Below are positions 45,824 through 53,881 of a DNA stretch of 57,743 nt, in pieces. The DNA lies in the NCBI GenBank assembly GCA_900540895.1, contig UQHV01000016.1, positions 1 to 57,743 of the forward strand, written 5' to 3'. Source of the stretch: an uncultured Collinsella sp. (GTDB lineage Bacteria; Actinomycetota; Coriobacteriia; Coriobacteriales; Coriobacteriaceae). The notes beneath the pieces were generated by a model. That model was not told where the DNA came from and made no database searches. It saw nothing but the letters and a program-made list of their open reading frames with translations. Every line of letters begins with the position of its first letter. The stretch's first letter is position 1. The translations under genes were made by a program, and so were the position numbers.

Positions 45824-47000
45824 ACGTCGCCCCCAATTTCCCGATAACTGCATCGGCGCCCGACGTGCGGAAAAGCTCGCGGCGCTCGGCGTCGAACACG
45901 ACCGCGGCGATGTCGCATGCGCCCGCCGCGCGTCGGCGCAACCTGTCCTCAATTGCCGCAGCGAGCGAGGCGCGCGCAGCGTCCCCAACGCCGGCGGCCT
46001 CGATTACCTCGAGCGCCGCCGTGGTCGTGACGGACGACATGATCTCGCGCACGGTCTTCGCGCCCGCGCCGGCCATGGCCGCGTGGGCGGCCAGAATCTC
46101 CGCGCGGCAGTCGGCGGTACGCGAATGGGTGTCCATGATGCCGCCCGCGACCTTCACCAACTTGCCGATGTGTCCCACAAGAAGGACATTGGTAAATCCC
46201 TCGCGAACGCAGCAGTCAATCGCATCGCCCACAAAGTTGGAGATGAAGACCACCGGCGCACCGTTTAGGTGGAAATGCCCCGAGATGAACTGCCCGCCGT
46301 AGTTGCCGGGCGTGAGCACGACTCCGCGCCGCCCCATAGCCGCATGCTGCCGGATCTCGAGCTCGATGCTGTCGCGCAAGGCAGCGAGGCTGCGCGGCTC
46401 GACGATGCCCGTCGTGCCCAGGATGGAGATGCCGCCCTCTATCCCCAGATGCGGGTTGAAGGTCTTTTTGGCAAGGGCAACACCCTCGGGTACCGAAATC
46501 GTCACAGCAATATTTCCAGAAAAGCCGTGCGCGGCGCACACCTCGCGCACCGCCGAAGTGATCATCGCGCGCGGCGTCGCGTTGATGGCGGCCGCCCCCA
46601 CCGGCTGCTCGAGCCCGGGCAATGTCACGCGCCCCACGCCCACGCCGCCATCGACGGAAACTTCCGATTCGCGCGCGGGCACGTCCTTGCTGCCCGCAGC
46701 ACCCGTGCCCGACCCCGCATGTTCCACGTGCGCGTACACGAGTACGCCGTCAGTCACATCGGCATCGTCGCCTGCGTCCTTTCGCACGGCGCACTGGGCG
46801 CACCCCTCGCCGATGCATGCGTCGACCACGTTCGCCTCGACGGGCAGCCCGCCGGGGGTGACGATCGACACGCGGCCGAGGGGCTTTCGTGACAAAAGCA
46901 TCTCGCAGGCCGCCTTCGCCGCGAGCGCGGCGCAGCTCCCCGTGGTGTAGCCGCAGCGCAGGCGGGTCGTCCCGGTATATATGTAGTGCTCGAAGGCCAC
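45816..47000 (-). CDS. cbiD: Cobalt-precorrin-5B C1-methyltransferase
   Basis: The 394-residue enzyme methylates C1 in the anaerobic pathway. LRCGYTTGSCAALAAKAA at the N-terminus is the family hallmark. GGISILGTTGIVEP and VLLVGHIGKLVKVAGGIMDTHS are also conserved. The GTG at 46998-47000 is one base after the cbiF stop and has GGAAGG upstream. CbiD occurs only in the anaerobic route, which fixes the pathway type. Confidence 0.94.
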   Translation of the reverse strand: MAFEHYIYTGTTRLRCGYTTGSCAALAAKAACEMLLSRKPLGRVSIVTPGGLPVEANVVDACIGEGCAQCAVRKDAGDDADVTDGVLVYAHVEHAGSGTGAAGSKDVPARESEVSVDGGVGVGRVTLPGLEQPVGAAAINATPRAMITSAVREVCAAHGFSGNIAVTISVPEGVALAKKTFNPHLGIEGGISILGTTGIVEPRSLAALRDSIELEIRQHAAMGRRGVVLTPGNYGGQFISGHFHLNGAPVVFISNFVGDAIDCCVREGFTNVLLVGHIGKLVKVAGGIMDTHSRTADCRAEILAAHAAMAGAGAKTVREIMSSVTTTAALEVIEAAGVGDAARASLAAAIEDRLRRRAAGACDIAAVVFDAERRELFRTSGADAVIGKLGATYE

Positions 47001-47001
47001 G

Positions 47002-47793
47002 CTAGCTGCTCGCCTTCCGATACCCCGTGGCAAACGAAGGGTCGTAAAGCTTGCTGCGCTCGTACGACTCTGCTTGCGCGCCGTTGTGCGAAAACCCGCC
47101 GCGAGCTCCGAGCACGCGGCCCACCACCACGAGCGCCGTGCGGTCGATGCCCTCTCGCGCGCCCGCATCGGCGAGTGTGCCCACTGTGCAGCGCACCACG
47201 CGCTCCTCAGGCCAGGTCGCCTTGTACACGAGCGCGGCCGGCTCGTCGGAGCTGCGGCCCGCGGCCAAAAGCTCGGCGGAAAGCTCGGCGAGCATACCCG
47301 AGCTCAGGAAGATGACCATAGTCGAGCCACTTTCCGCCATGGTGCGCATACCCTCGCCCGCGGGCATGGGGGTACGTCCGGAAAGCCGCGTGATCACGAC
47401 CGACTGGCTGATTCCCGGCAGCGTGTATTCCTGGCGAAGCGCCGCCGCGGCACCGCAAAAGCTCGACACGCCGGGCACCACCTCGTAGTCCACGCCGCGC
47501 GCGTCGAGCGCGTCCATCTGCTCCTGGATGGCGCCGTACAGGCACGGGTCGCCCGTGTGCAGGCGCACCACGTCCTCGCCCCGCGCATCTGCCGCGCACA
47601 TCACGTCGAGCACTTCCTCCAAGGTCATGTGCGCGCTGTCGTAGACGATGCAGGATTCCTTGCACTCAGCGAGCAGCTCGGGGTTCACAAGGCTTCCCGC
47701 CCAAACGACCACGTCGGCCGCGCGCAAAAGGCGCGCCCCGCGCAGCGTGATAAGGTCGGCGGCGCCCGAGCCAGCGCCAACGATATGAATCAT
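47002..47793 (-). CDS. cbiF: Cobalt-precorrin-4 C11-methyltransferase
   Basis: The 263-residue tetrapyrrole methylase begins MIHIVGAGSGAADLITLRGA. It has VVRLHTGDPCLYGAIQEQMDAL and EVVPGVSSFCGAAAAL, the CbiF/CobM signature. The ATG at 47791-47793 follows GGGAAGGGAAGGCTCGG. It is the first recognised gene of the minus-strand corrinoid unit. Its 5' region up to about 47945 contains no clear gene. Confidence 0.94.
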   Translation of the reverse strand: MIHIVGAGSGAADLITLRGARLLRAADVVVWAGSLVNPELLAECKESCIVYDSAHMTLEEVLDVMCAADARGEDVVRLHTGDPCLYGAIQEQMDALDARGVDYEVVPGVSSFCGAAAALRQEYTLPGISQSVVITRLSGRTPMPAGEGMRTMAESGSTMVIFLSSGMLAELSAELLAAGRSSDEPAALVYKATWPEERVVRCTVGTLADAGAREGIDRTALVVVGRVLGARGGFSHNGAQAESYERSKLYDPSFATGYRKASS

Positions 47794-48009
47794 CCGAGCC
47801 TTCCCTTCCCGTTTCTCATCGCAACCGTTTACGCTGCCATTCGCGCAGCGGCCAAAACACGGCGCCCGCAGCGGCAATCGGCGCAAATACGCAGGCAGGA
47901 GGCGCAATGCCGCCCGCCCTGGCTTTGACACGTTCAAAAGTGCCCACTATCATAGTAAAAGATTCGGCAACGAGCATATGACAATCGGATAAAAGGAAAT
48001 GACCGGCGC
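47794..48009. promoter_or_regulatory. Divergent promoter region of the two corrinoid units
   Basis: An AT-rich stretch at 47940-47998 separates two GC-rich leaders. A minus-strand TATGAT at 47949-47954 could be a -10 box for the synthesis unit, without a good -35 box. The minus-strand leader (47794-47945) shows no convincing cobalamin-riboswitch core. A short open frame in it (47816-47977) is not convincing as a gene. Confidence 0.45.
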
Positions 48010-48125
48010 GGCGCCCGCACAGCCCGCGCTGGCTTGCGGAGGGAACCAGGTGGGAATCCTGGGCAAGGGACATTACTGTATAGGACGCACGGGCGAACCG
48101 CCTCGCGCCCCAAGCCAGACTGCTT
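48010..48125 (+). promoter_or_regulatory. Cobalamin riboswitch
   Basis: The core reads GGGAACCAGGTGGGAATCC at 48041-48059, then GGGACATTACTGTATAGG near 48067-48084, and closes with AAGCCAGACTGC from 48112. This is the order of conserved blocks in AdoCbl riboswitches (GGTGnnAAnTCC, CCnCnACTGT, AAGnCAGG). CTGGCTTG at 48029-48036 is exactly complementary to CAAGCCAG at 48111-48118, closing the domain. Downstream GC-rich stems, for example ACCCC/GGGGT near 48170-48180 followed by GCGCTTTTCTTT, may form the expression platform. It lies before the CbiK-transport unit. Confidence 0.88.
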
Positions 48126-48251
48126 CGCCTTTTCCTCACGGCATCGCCGTGGCGTTAGCTCCTTGTGAACCCCGAGGGGTGCGCTTTTCTTTCGCTTGTG
48201 CCGACAAGCAACTGTCGCCGGGGGACCGGCAAACCGAGGAAAGGAAAAACC

Positions 48252-49178
48252 ATGTCCGACCAGATGTCACGCCGCGGCTTCATGGGCGCCGCAGCAACCG
48301 GAGCCTTCGCGCTCGCCGGAGTCGCGCTCGCGGGCTGCTCCAACACCTCCGCGAGTTCCGAGAAATCGAGTGAAAAGGAGAAGGCCGTGAAGCCGGTCAT
48401 CCTCGTCACGAGCTTCGGCACGAGCTACAACGACTCGCGCCACATCACCATCGGCGCCATCGAAGACGCTATCCGCGAGAAGTACTGGCAGGACTACGAC
48501 ATCCGCCGCGCCTTCACCGCGCAGATCATCATCGACAAGCTGAAGAAGCGCGACGGCATCACGATCGACAACATGACCGAGGCGCTCGACCGCTGCGTGG
48601 AAGACGGCGTAAAGGAAATCGTCGTGCAGCCGACGCATCTCATGGGTGGCCTGGAATACACCGACGTGAAAGACGAGCTCGACAAGTACGCCGACAAGTT
48701 CGACAAAATCTCGCTCGGCGACCCGCTGCTCACCTCCGACGACGACTACAAGAAGGTGGCCGCAGCCATTAAGGAGAACATGGCGTCCTTCGACGACGGC
48801 AAGACGGCGCTGTGCCTCATGGGCCACGGCACCGAAGCCGATTCCAACGCCGACTATGCCAAGATGCAGGAAGTGTTTAAGAACGAGGGCTTGACGCAGT
48901 TCTTCGTCGGCACCGTCGAGGCTGAACCGACCTGCGAGGATGTTATCGCCGCCGCGAGCGCCGCAGGCTACAAGAAGGCCGTGCTCGCGCCGTTCATGGT
49001 GGTCGCGGGCGACCACGCGAACAACGACATGGCAGACGAGACCGACCCCGACAGCTGGGCTGCGAAGTTCGTGGCTGCCGGCTTCGAAGTGACGTGCCTG
49101 CTCCAGGGTCTGGGACAGAACGTCGCGGTCGACGACATCTACGTCGCGCACGTGGACGACGCCATCGCCAAGCTGTAA
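48252..49178 (+). CDS. cbiK: Tat-exported lipoprotein of the CbiK sirohydrochlorin cobaltochelatase family
   Basis: The 308-residue product has a twin-arginine signal (SRRGFM at residues 6-11) running into a lipobox (ALAGC, Cys29), so it should be anchored on the outer face of the membrane. The mature part is a full CbiK chelatase: His192 (MGHGTE), Glu223 (GTVEAEP) and His255 (VAGDHANND) correspond in order and spacing to the metal-binding His-Glu-His set of Salmonella CbiK. The class is known to insert Co2+ or Fe2+ into sirohydrochlorin. An exported form is known in Desulfovibrio (CbiKP), where a transport role has been suggested. AAGGAAAAACC precedes the ATG. It is the first gene behind the riboswitch, in a unit with an importer. 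Confidence 0.88.
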   Translation: MSDQMSRRGFMGAAATGAFALAGVALAGCSNTSASSEKSSEKEKAVKPVILVTSFGTSYNDSRHITIGAIEDAIREKYWQDYDIRRAFTAQIIIDKLKKRDGITIDNMTEALDRCVEDGVKEIVVQPTHLMGGLEYTDVKDELDKYADKFDKISLGDPLLTSDDDYKKVAAAIKENMASFDDGKTALCLMGHGTEADSNADYAKMQEVFKNEGLTQFFVGTVEAEPTCEDVIAAASAAGYKKAVLAPFMVVAGDHANNDMADETDPDSWAAKFVAAGFEVTCLLQGLGQNVAVDDIYVAHVDDAIAKL

Positions 49179-49323
49179 ACTCGCCGCGCACGGGGGCGCC
49201 GGTCGCGTCCCCGTGCAACGGGCATGCGCCTTCCCCGACTGACGGCGCATGCCCGTTGCATTCGCATCCCGCCCGCCCACCGCACGGCGCGGGCGGTCGA
49301 AGCGATTGAAAGGAACCCCCTCC

Positions 49324-49857
49324 ATGTTGAAGAAAACCCTCGCCTTCGCCCTGTCGGCGGCGCTTTTCGCGTTCTCGCTCGCCGGCTGCGGCGGAAATTC
49401 AATCGACAGCGCAAAGGCAAGCGATGCCGATTCCCAGGAAAAGACCGAACAGGCGGCCGATGCGCCCGAGGGCGCAAGCGCTGCCCCCATCACCGCCGAC
49501 AAGGTGGCCGACGGCACCTATCCGATCACCGTAGATTCCAGCTCGAACATGTTCAGGATTGTGGATGCCCAGCTCATCGTGGAAAACGGCTCCATGCACT
49601 GCGTGATGACACTTTCCGGCACGGGCTACGGCAAGCTCTTCATGGGCACGGGCGACGAGGCTGCCGCCGCGAGCGAGGCCGACTTCATCCCCTATGTGGA
49701 AAACGCGGAAGGCAAGTACACCTACGACGTGCCCGTTGATGCGCTCGACGAGGACACCGCCTGCGCCGCGTGGAGCATTAAAAGGGAGCGGTGGTACGAC
49801 CGCACGCTCGTATTCGAATCCGCCGGCGTCGATCTGCGCGCCGACGCACTGAAGTAA
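49324..49857 (+). CDS. Small lipoprotein with a domain shared with the next gene
   Basis: The 177-residue protein has a lipoprotein signal ending in SLAGC (Cys22), an acidic/Ala linker to about residue 55, and then one beta-rich domain. I do not recognise it as a named family. The domain aligns with residues 45-150 of the neighbouring binding protein: both show an ITV/VSV strand, a VEN or VKD turn, a short aromatic strand (LSGTGYGKLF here, SSSNYDKMTV there), and a later YDVPVDALDED versus FEIPVTLDED. NEAT-like or Ig-like ligand binding is a possibility. It follows cbiK after 145 bases and has AAAGGAA upstream of the ATG. Confidence 0.75.
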   Translation: MLKKTLAFALSAALFAFSLAGCGGNSIDSAKASDADSQEKTEQAADAPEGASAAPITADKVADGTYPITVDSSSNMFRIVDAQLIVENGSMHCVMTLSGTGYGKLFMGTGDEAAAASEADFIPYVENAEGKYTYDVPVDALDEDTACAAWSIKRERWYDRTLVFESAGVDLRADALK

Positions 49858-49861
49858 CGCT

Positions 49862-51433
49862 ATGCGGTCGATTCTTCCCAAGGGGGAAAACAGGAAGCGC
49901 CGCAGCATCGCGGCGCGCGCGATCGCCTGCGTTCTCGTCGCCCTGCTCGCGCTTCCCTTCGCGGGGTGCAGTGCGAGCCCGAACGTGACCGGTGCCACGG
50001 CGGGCTCTCAGGAATACACTGTGAGCGTCTCGCTTTCCGGCGGGTCAGGGCGCGCAAGCATCGCCTCGCCCACCACAATTGTGAAGGATGGCGACACCTA
50101 CACCGCGACCATCACCTGGTCGAGTTCGAACTACGACAAGATGACCGTCGACGGCGTGGACTACGCGCCCGTAAACGACGGCGGCAACTCCACGTTCGAG
50201 ATACCCGTCACGCTCGACGAGGACATCGCCGTGTCGGCCGAGACCGTCGCCATGTCGACGCCGCACACCATCGACTACACGCTCCACTTCGACTCATCCA
50301 CCATGAAGGAGAAATCGGGCGACGATGCAAGCGGCGGCTCCCCTGCGGGAACGGCTTCAAGCGCCGCGGCCGACTTCCACAACGCTGATTTGGGCTGCGG
50401 CTGGGAGCCGACGGGGGCGCTTCAGCTTGAATACGCCAAGCACTTCACTGTCGACGAGTTCGAAGGCGGCTTGCGGCTTATCTGCGTTTCGAACGGGGAG
50501 CGCTTCCTCGTGGTGCCGCAAGATGCGAAGGTACCTGACGGGTTGAGCTCCGACATCGCGGTCATAAGACGCCCCGCCGACAAGGTGTACCTCGTGTCGT
50601 CGGCGACGATGTGCCTGGTCGACGCGCTCGATGCGAACGACAATATCTTAATGTCGGGCACGAAGGCCGACGATTGCTCGGTCGCGGGCTTCAAAAGCGC
50701 GCTCGAAAGTGGGGCGATCGCCTACGGCGGCAAGTACAGCGCGCCCGACTACGAGCGAATATCGGCCTCGGGCTGCACGCTCGCCATCGAGAACACCATG
50801 ATCAACCACACGCCCGATGTGAAGGAAAAGCTGCAGAAGCTCGGGCTCGTCGTGCTCACCGAACAGTCGTCGAGCGAGCCCGAAGCACTCGGACGCGTCG
50901 AGTGGATTAAGCTTTTCGGCGTCCTGTTCGACAAGGAAGAGGAGGCCGCGCACCTGTTCAACGAGCAGAAGGCCCGCGTCGAGCAAACGTCGGGGCTCGC
51001 GTCGTCAGGTAAAACCGTGGCGTATTTCTACATTAACTCGAACGGGGCCGCCGTCACGCGGCGGAGGGGCGACTACGTGGCGCAGATGATCGAGCTCGCA
51101 GGCGGCAGCTACGCGCTCGATGACGCACAGACGGCGTCGACGTCAGGTTCGTCAGTAACGCTCGAAATGGAGCGCTTCTATGCGACGGCGAAGGATGCCG
51201 ACATCATCGTCTACAACGGCACCATCGACGAATCGGTTGCCACCTTGAGCGACTTCGTAAGCAAAAACGCGCTATTGTCGCAGTTCAAAGCCGTGAAGAA
51301 CGGCAACGTCTGGGTCACAAGCGCCGACATGTACCAGCAGATGACTTCTACCGCCGACATTATCGACGAGCTGCACGGGGCGTTCACCGGCGATGACACG
51401 AGTGACTTCCATTATCTGAGGAAGCTCGGCTAG
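49862..51433 (+). CDS. Lipoprotein substrate-binding protein (BtuF/FepB type) with extra N-terminal domain
   Basis: The 523-residue protein has a signal with lipobox PFAGC (Cys36). An N-terminal beta-rich domain at 45-150 resembles the small lipoprotein before it. After an Ala/Ser linker, a periplasmic-binding-protein fold covers about 180-523. In it, VEWIKLFGVLFDKEEEAAHLF and VAQMIELAGGSYAL are typical of the BtuF/FhuD cluster. It should deliver a corrinoid, heme or metal chelate to the permease. It starts 4 bases after the lipoprotein gene and ends 4 bases before the permease gene. Confidence 0.85.
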   Translation: MRSILPKGENRKRRSIAARAIACVLVALLALPFAGCSASPNVTGATAGSQEYTVSVSLSGGSGRASIASPTTIVKDGDTYTATITWSSSNYDKMTVDGVDYAPVNDGGNSTFEIPVTLDEDIAVSAETVAMSTPHTIDYTLHFDSSTMKEKSGDDASGGSPAGTASSAAADFHNADLGCGWEPTGALQLEYAKHFTVDEFEGGLRLICVSNGERFLVVPQDAKVPDGLSSDIAVIRRPADKVYLVSSATMCLVDALDANDNILMSGTKADDCSVAGFKSALESGAIAYGGKYSAPDYERISASGCTLAIENTMINHTPDVKEKLQKLGLVVLTEQSSSEPEALGRVEWIKLFGVLFDKEEEAAHLFNEQKARVEQTSGLASSGKTVAYFYINSNGAAVTRRRGDYVAQMIELAGGSYALDDAQTASTSGSSVTLEMERFYATAKDADIIVYNGTIDESVATLSDFVSKNALLSQFKAVKNGNVWVTSADMYQQMTSTADIIDELHGAFTGDDTSDFHYLRKLG

Positions 51434-51437
51434 CGCC

Positions 51438-52478
51438 ATGAGAAGCCGGCTTACCATGGCATACGACGAATCGGGGCGCGCCGCGCGGTGTCGCGTCGTG
51501 ACGGCGCTGCTCGCTGTTGCCCTCATCGTGCTCGTCGGGGCCAACCTGTGCATCGGGAGCGTGCTCGTGCCCGCAGACCACATCCCCGACATCCTTTCGG
51601 GCGGCGCGGCCAATTCCATGGAAAGCCAGGTCATCTGGGAGATTCGCCTGCCGCGCGTGCTTTCAGCCATACTTCTCGGCGGGGCACTTTCGCTCTCCGG
51701 GTTCCTGCTGCAGACGTTTTTCAACAACCCCATCGCCGACCCGTTCATCTTGGGCGTCTCCTCGGGCGCAAAGTTCGTCGTCGCGCTTACGATGATCGTG
51801 CTTCTGGGCGCGAACCAGGCCATGTCCTCGCCGGTCATGGTGGCCGCAGCGTTTCTGGGATCGCTTATCACCATCGGCTTCGTGCTCCTCATCGCACGGC
51901 GCATAAGTTCCATGGCCATGCTCATCGTGGCGGGCGTCATGGTGGGATACATCTGCTCGGCGGCGACGAACTTCCTCATCGCCTTCGCCGACGACCAGTC
52001 CATCGTGAACCTGCACAACTGGTCTTTGGGTAGCTTCTCGGGTTCGAGCTGGGACGACGTCGCGGTCATCGCGGTCGTGGTGATCACCGTGAGCGCATGC
52101 GTATTCGCGATATCGAAGCCCCTTTCCGCCTTCCAGCTGGGAGAAGCCTACGCAAAAAGCGTCGGCGTGAACGTCGCACGCTTCCGCGTGGTGCTCGTCC
52201 TTCTAGCAAGCATGCTCTCCGCCTGCGTGACCGCGTTCGCTGGTCCGGTGTCGTTCGTAGGCATCGCGGTTCCGCATCTCGTTAAGTCGGCGCTGAAGTC
52301 GTCGAAGCCCATCCGCGTGATTCCTGCGTGCTTCTTGGGAGGCGCCATCTTCTGCGCGGGCTGCGATTTGATCGCACGCACGCTGTTCTCCCCCGTCGAG
52401 CTTTCCATCAGCGCCGTCACCGCCATCTTCGGCGCGCCGGTGGTTATCGCACTCATGTTGAAGAAGCGGGTGAGGTAG
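51438..52478 (+). CDS. ABC permease of the FecCD/BtuC family
   Basis: The 346-residue protein has about nine or ten membrane helices. Family segments are EIRLPRVLSAILLGGALSLS, NNPIADPFILGVSSGA, and GPVSFVGIAVPHLVK, the cytoplasmic loop that contacts the ATPase. The likely substrate is a corrinoid or another metal-tetrapyrrole, judged from the riboswitch and the chelatase upstream. A second in-frame ATG at residue 7 is an alternative start. Confidence 0.92.
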   Translation: MRSRLTMAYDESGRAARCRVVTALLAVALIVLVGANLCIGSVLVPADHIPDILSGGAANSMESQVIWEIRLPRVLSAILLGGALSLSGFLLQTFFNNPIADPFILGVSSGAKFVVALTMIVLLGANQAMSSPVMVAAAFLGSLITIGFVLLIARRISSMAMLIVAGVMVGYICSAATNFLIAFADDQSIVNLHNWSLGSFSGSSWDDVAVIAVVVITVSACVFAISKPLSAFQLGEAYAKSVGVNVARFRVVLVLLASMLSACVTAFAGPVSFVGIAVPHLVKSALKSSKPIRVIPACFLGGAIFCAGCDLIARTLFSPVELSISAVTAIFGAPVVIALMLKKRVR

Positions 52479-53693
52479 ATGGGGAAATTCGTGCCGCAGC
52501 CCAAAACGCTCGGAGGGGAGTCGAACCTCGAAACCCCGGTCGAAACGCAGGCTGACGGAGCGCCGCTTTTCCGCATAAGCGACCTGTCGGCGGGTTACGA
52601 CAAGAAGGTCGTAGTCGAAGGCGTCGATCTGGAGGTTCGCGCGGGCGACGTCGTGGCGCTCATCGGGCCGAACGGCTCGGGCAAGTCGACCATCTTGAAA
52701 ACAATCACACGCCATCTGGCACCGCATGCCGGCACGGTCGAGCTCGACGGGCGAGAGATTTCCCGATGGAAGACGGCGGAGTTCGCAAGGAACCTTGCCG
52801 TCATGCTGACAGATCGCCCCCGGACCGAGCTCCTCACCTGCCGCGATATCGTAGAGGCGGGAAGGCATCCCTACACCGGGCGAATGGGCACACTCACGCC
52901 CGATGACCATAATCGGGTCGACGAGGCCATGAAAACCGCACATGTGGAAGGGCTCGCCGAGCGCGACTTCATGCAGATAAGCGACGGGCAACGCCAGCGC
53001 GTCATGCTCGCACGCGCCATCGCGCAGGATCCGCGTGTGCTCGTGCTCGATGAGCCCACGTCGTATCTCGATATCCGCTACCAGATCGACCTGCTGCGAA
53101 TACTTCGCCACCTTGCGAAATCGCGGAATGTTGCTGTCATCATGTCCATCCACGAACTCGAGCTCGCGCAGAAAAGCGCCGACAAGGTGATTTGCGTGAA
53201 GGACGGCCGGGTCTTCCGCGCCGGCGCACCCGAGGACATATTCACGCGCGAGACGATTGGCGAGCTCTACGGCCTTCAACATGGCACCTTCAACGAGCGC
53301 TTCGGCAGCGTGGAAATTGGGCGCCCACACGGCGATGCGCACACGTTCGTCATCGCCGGCGCAGGTACGGGGTCAGCTGTGTTTCGCCAGCTCATCCGGC
53401 AGGGCAAGGCGTTCTACGCGGGCATTCTGCACGAAGGGGACATCGACTGCGAGCTCGCGCGCGACCTGGCGACGGAATGCGTGGCCGAGCGCGCCTTCGA
53501 GCCGATCGGGGATAAAACCATAGCCCGCGCCAAAGAGCTCCTCGTCCACTGCGCGCGCCTTATCGTGTGCCCCGCCGCCTTCGGCACCATAAACGCCCGC
53601 AACGCAGAGCTCGTCGAGTTCGCACGATCGCATGGTATCGAGGTAATGCAAGCGTGCGAAGGCGCATCGGAGGATTCCAATGGATACGCCTAG
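52479..53693 (+). CDS. ABC ATPase (BtuD/FecE type) with additional C-terminal domain
   Basis: The 404-residue protein has Walker A GPNGSGKST (about 63-71), signature ISDGQRQRVMLARAI, Walker B VLVLDEPTSYLD and the H-loop His in IMSIHELE. After the normal end near residue 265 it continues for about 135 residues. This extension looks like an alpha/beta fold starting with a Gly-rich loop (FVIAGAGTGSAVFR), followed by FYAGILHEGDIDCELARDL. I do not know its function; nucleotide or corrinoid binding is conceivable. The first 28 residues before the ATPase core are also extra. The ATG directly follows the permease stop. Confidence 0.9.
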   Translation: MGKFVPQPKTLGGESNLETPVETQADGAPLFRISDLSAGYDKKVVVEGVDLEVRAGDVVALIGPNGSGKSTILKTITRHLAPHAGTVELDGREISRWKTAEFARNLAVMLTDRPRTELLTCRDIVEAGRHPYTGRMGTLTPDDHNRVDEAMKTAHVEGLAERDFMQISDGQRQRVMLARAIAQDPRVLVLDEPTSYLDIRYQIDLLRILRHLAKSRNVAVIMSIHELELAQKSADKVICVKDGRVFRAGAPEDIFTRETIGELYGLQHGTFNERFGSVEIGRPHGDAHTFVIAGAGTGSAVFRQLIRQGKAFYAGILHEGDIDCELARDLATECVAERAFEPIGDKTIARAKELLVHCARLIVCPAAFGTINARNAELVEFARSHGIEVMQACEGASEDSNGYA

Positions 53694-53731
53694 GCGCGGT
53701 CCAAGAAATCGTCCGCATCCCCATCTGACAC

Positions 53732-53749
53732 TATTTCACCGCAACTTAG
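53732..53749. repeat. Right-edge copy of the island boundary repeat
   Basis: CTATTTCACCGCAACTTA is identical to 31813-31830, but the matching left arm is absent here, so only half of the palindrome remains. It lies 39 bases after the last island gene. Confidence 0.8.
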
Positions 53750-53843
53750 AAGGTGTCGGCGTATAACGCTTCACCCCAAATTAAATTGATTCGTTGAATA
53801 GACACACTACAAATCTTTAGACTTCGTTTAATCTACAAGTGGG

Positions 53844-53849
53844 TATTAT
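53844..53849 (+). promoter_or_regulatory. Possible -10 box of the radical SAM gene
   Basis: TATTAT, preceded by TGGG, lies 33 bases before the start codon in an AT-rich stretch (53785-53860). No good -35 box was found. Nothing else was recognised in 53750-53881. Confidence 0.4.
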
Positions 53850-53881
53850 CACACATTAAGCACACGTGAAAGGATATACCC

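Larger units (their letters stand above)
31813..53749. mobile_element. Cobalamin genomic island bounded by 18-bp direct repeats
   Basis: CTATTTCACCGCAACTTA occurs identically at 31813-31830 and 53732-53749. Everything between belongs to corrinoid synthesis and uptake, apart from a transposase scrap at the left edge. The DNA inside is visibly more GC-rich, and Phe is mostly TTC, whereas the flanking genes use TTT freely. Long palindromes are common outside and absent inside. No integrase was found, so homologous recombination between repeat copies is one possible route. The donor may be another Coriobacteriia lineage; this is inference. Confidence 0.6.

Noticed and set aside
47794..47945. Second cobalamin riboswitch on the minus strand before cbiF
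   Set aside because: An AAGCCAGGG stretch looked like the closing box, but the GGTGnAA and ACTGT core blocks are missing upstream of it.
47816..47977. Possible small membrane protein of 53 codons ahead of cbiF
   Set aside because: One hydrophobic stretch (APIAAAGAVFWPL) is suggestive, but there is no ribosome site and it lies in the leader of the synthesis unit; too weak to annotate.
31960..53693. Prophage or integrative conjugative element
   Set aside because: No integrase, phage structural, relaxase or conjugation genes were found; content is purely metabolic and transport.
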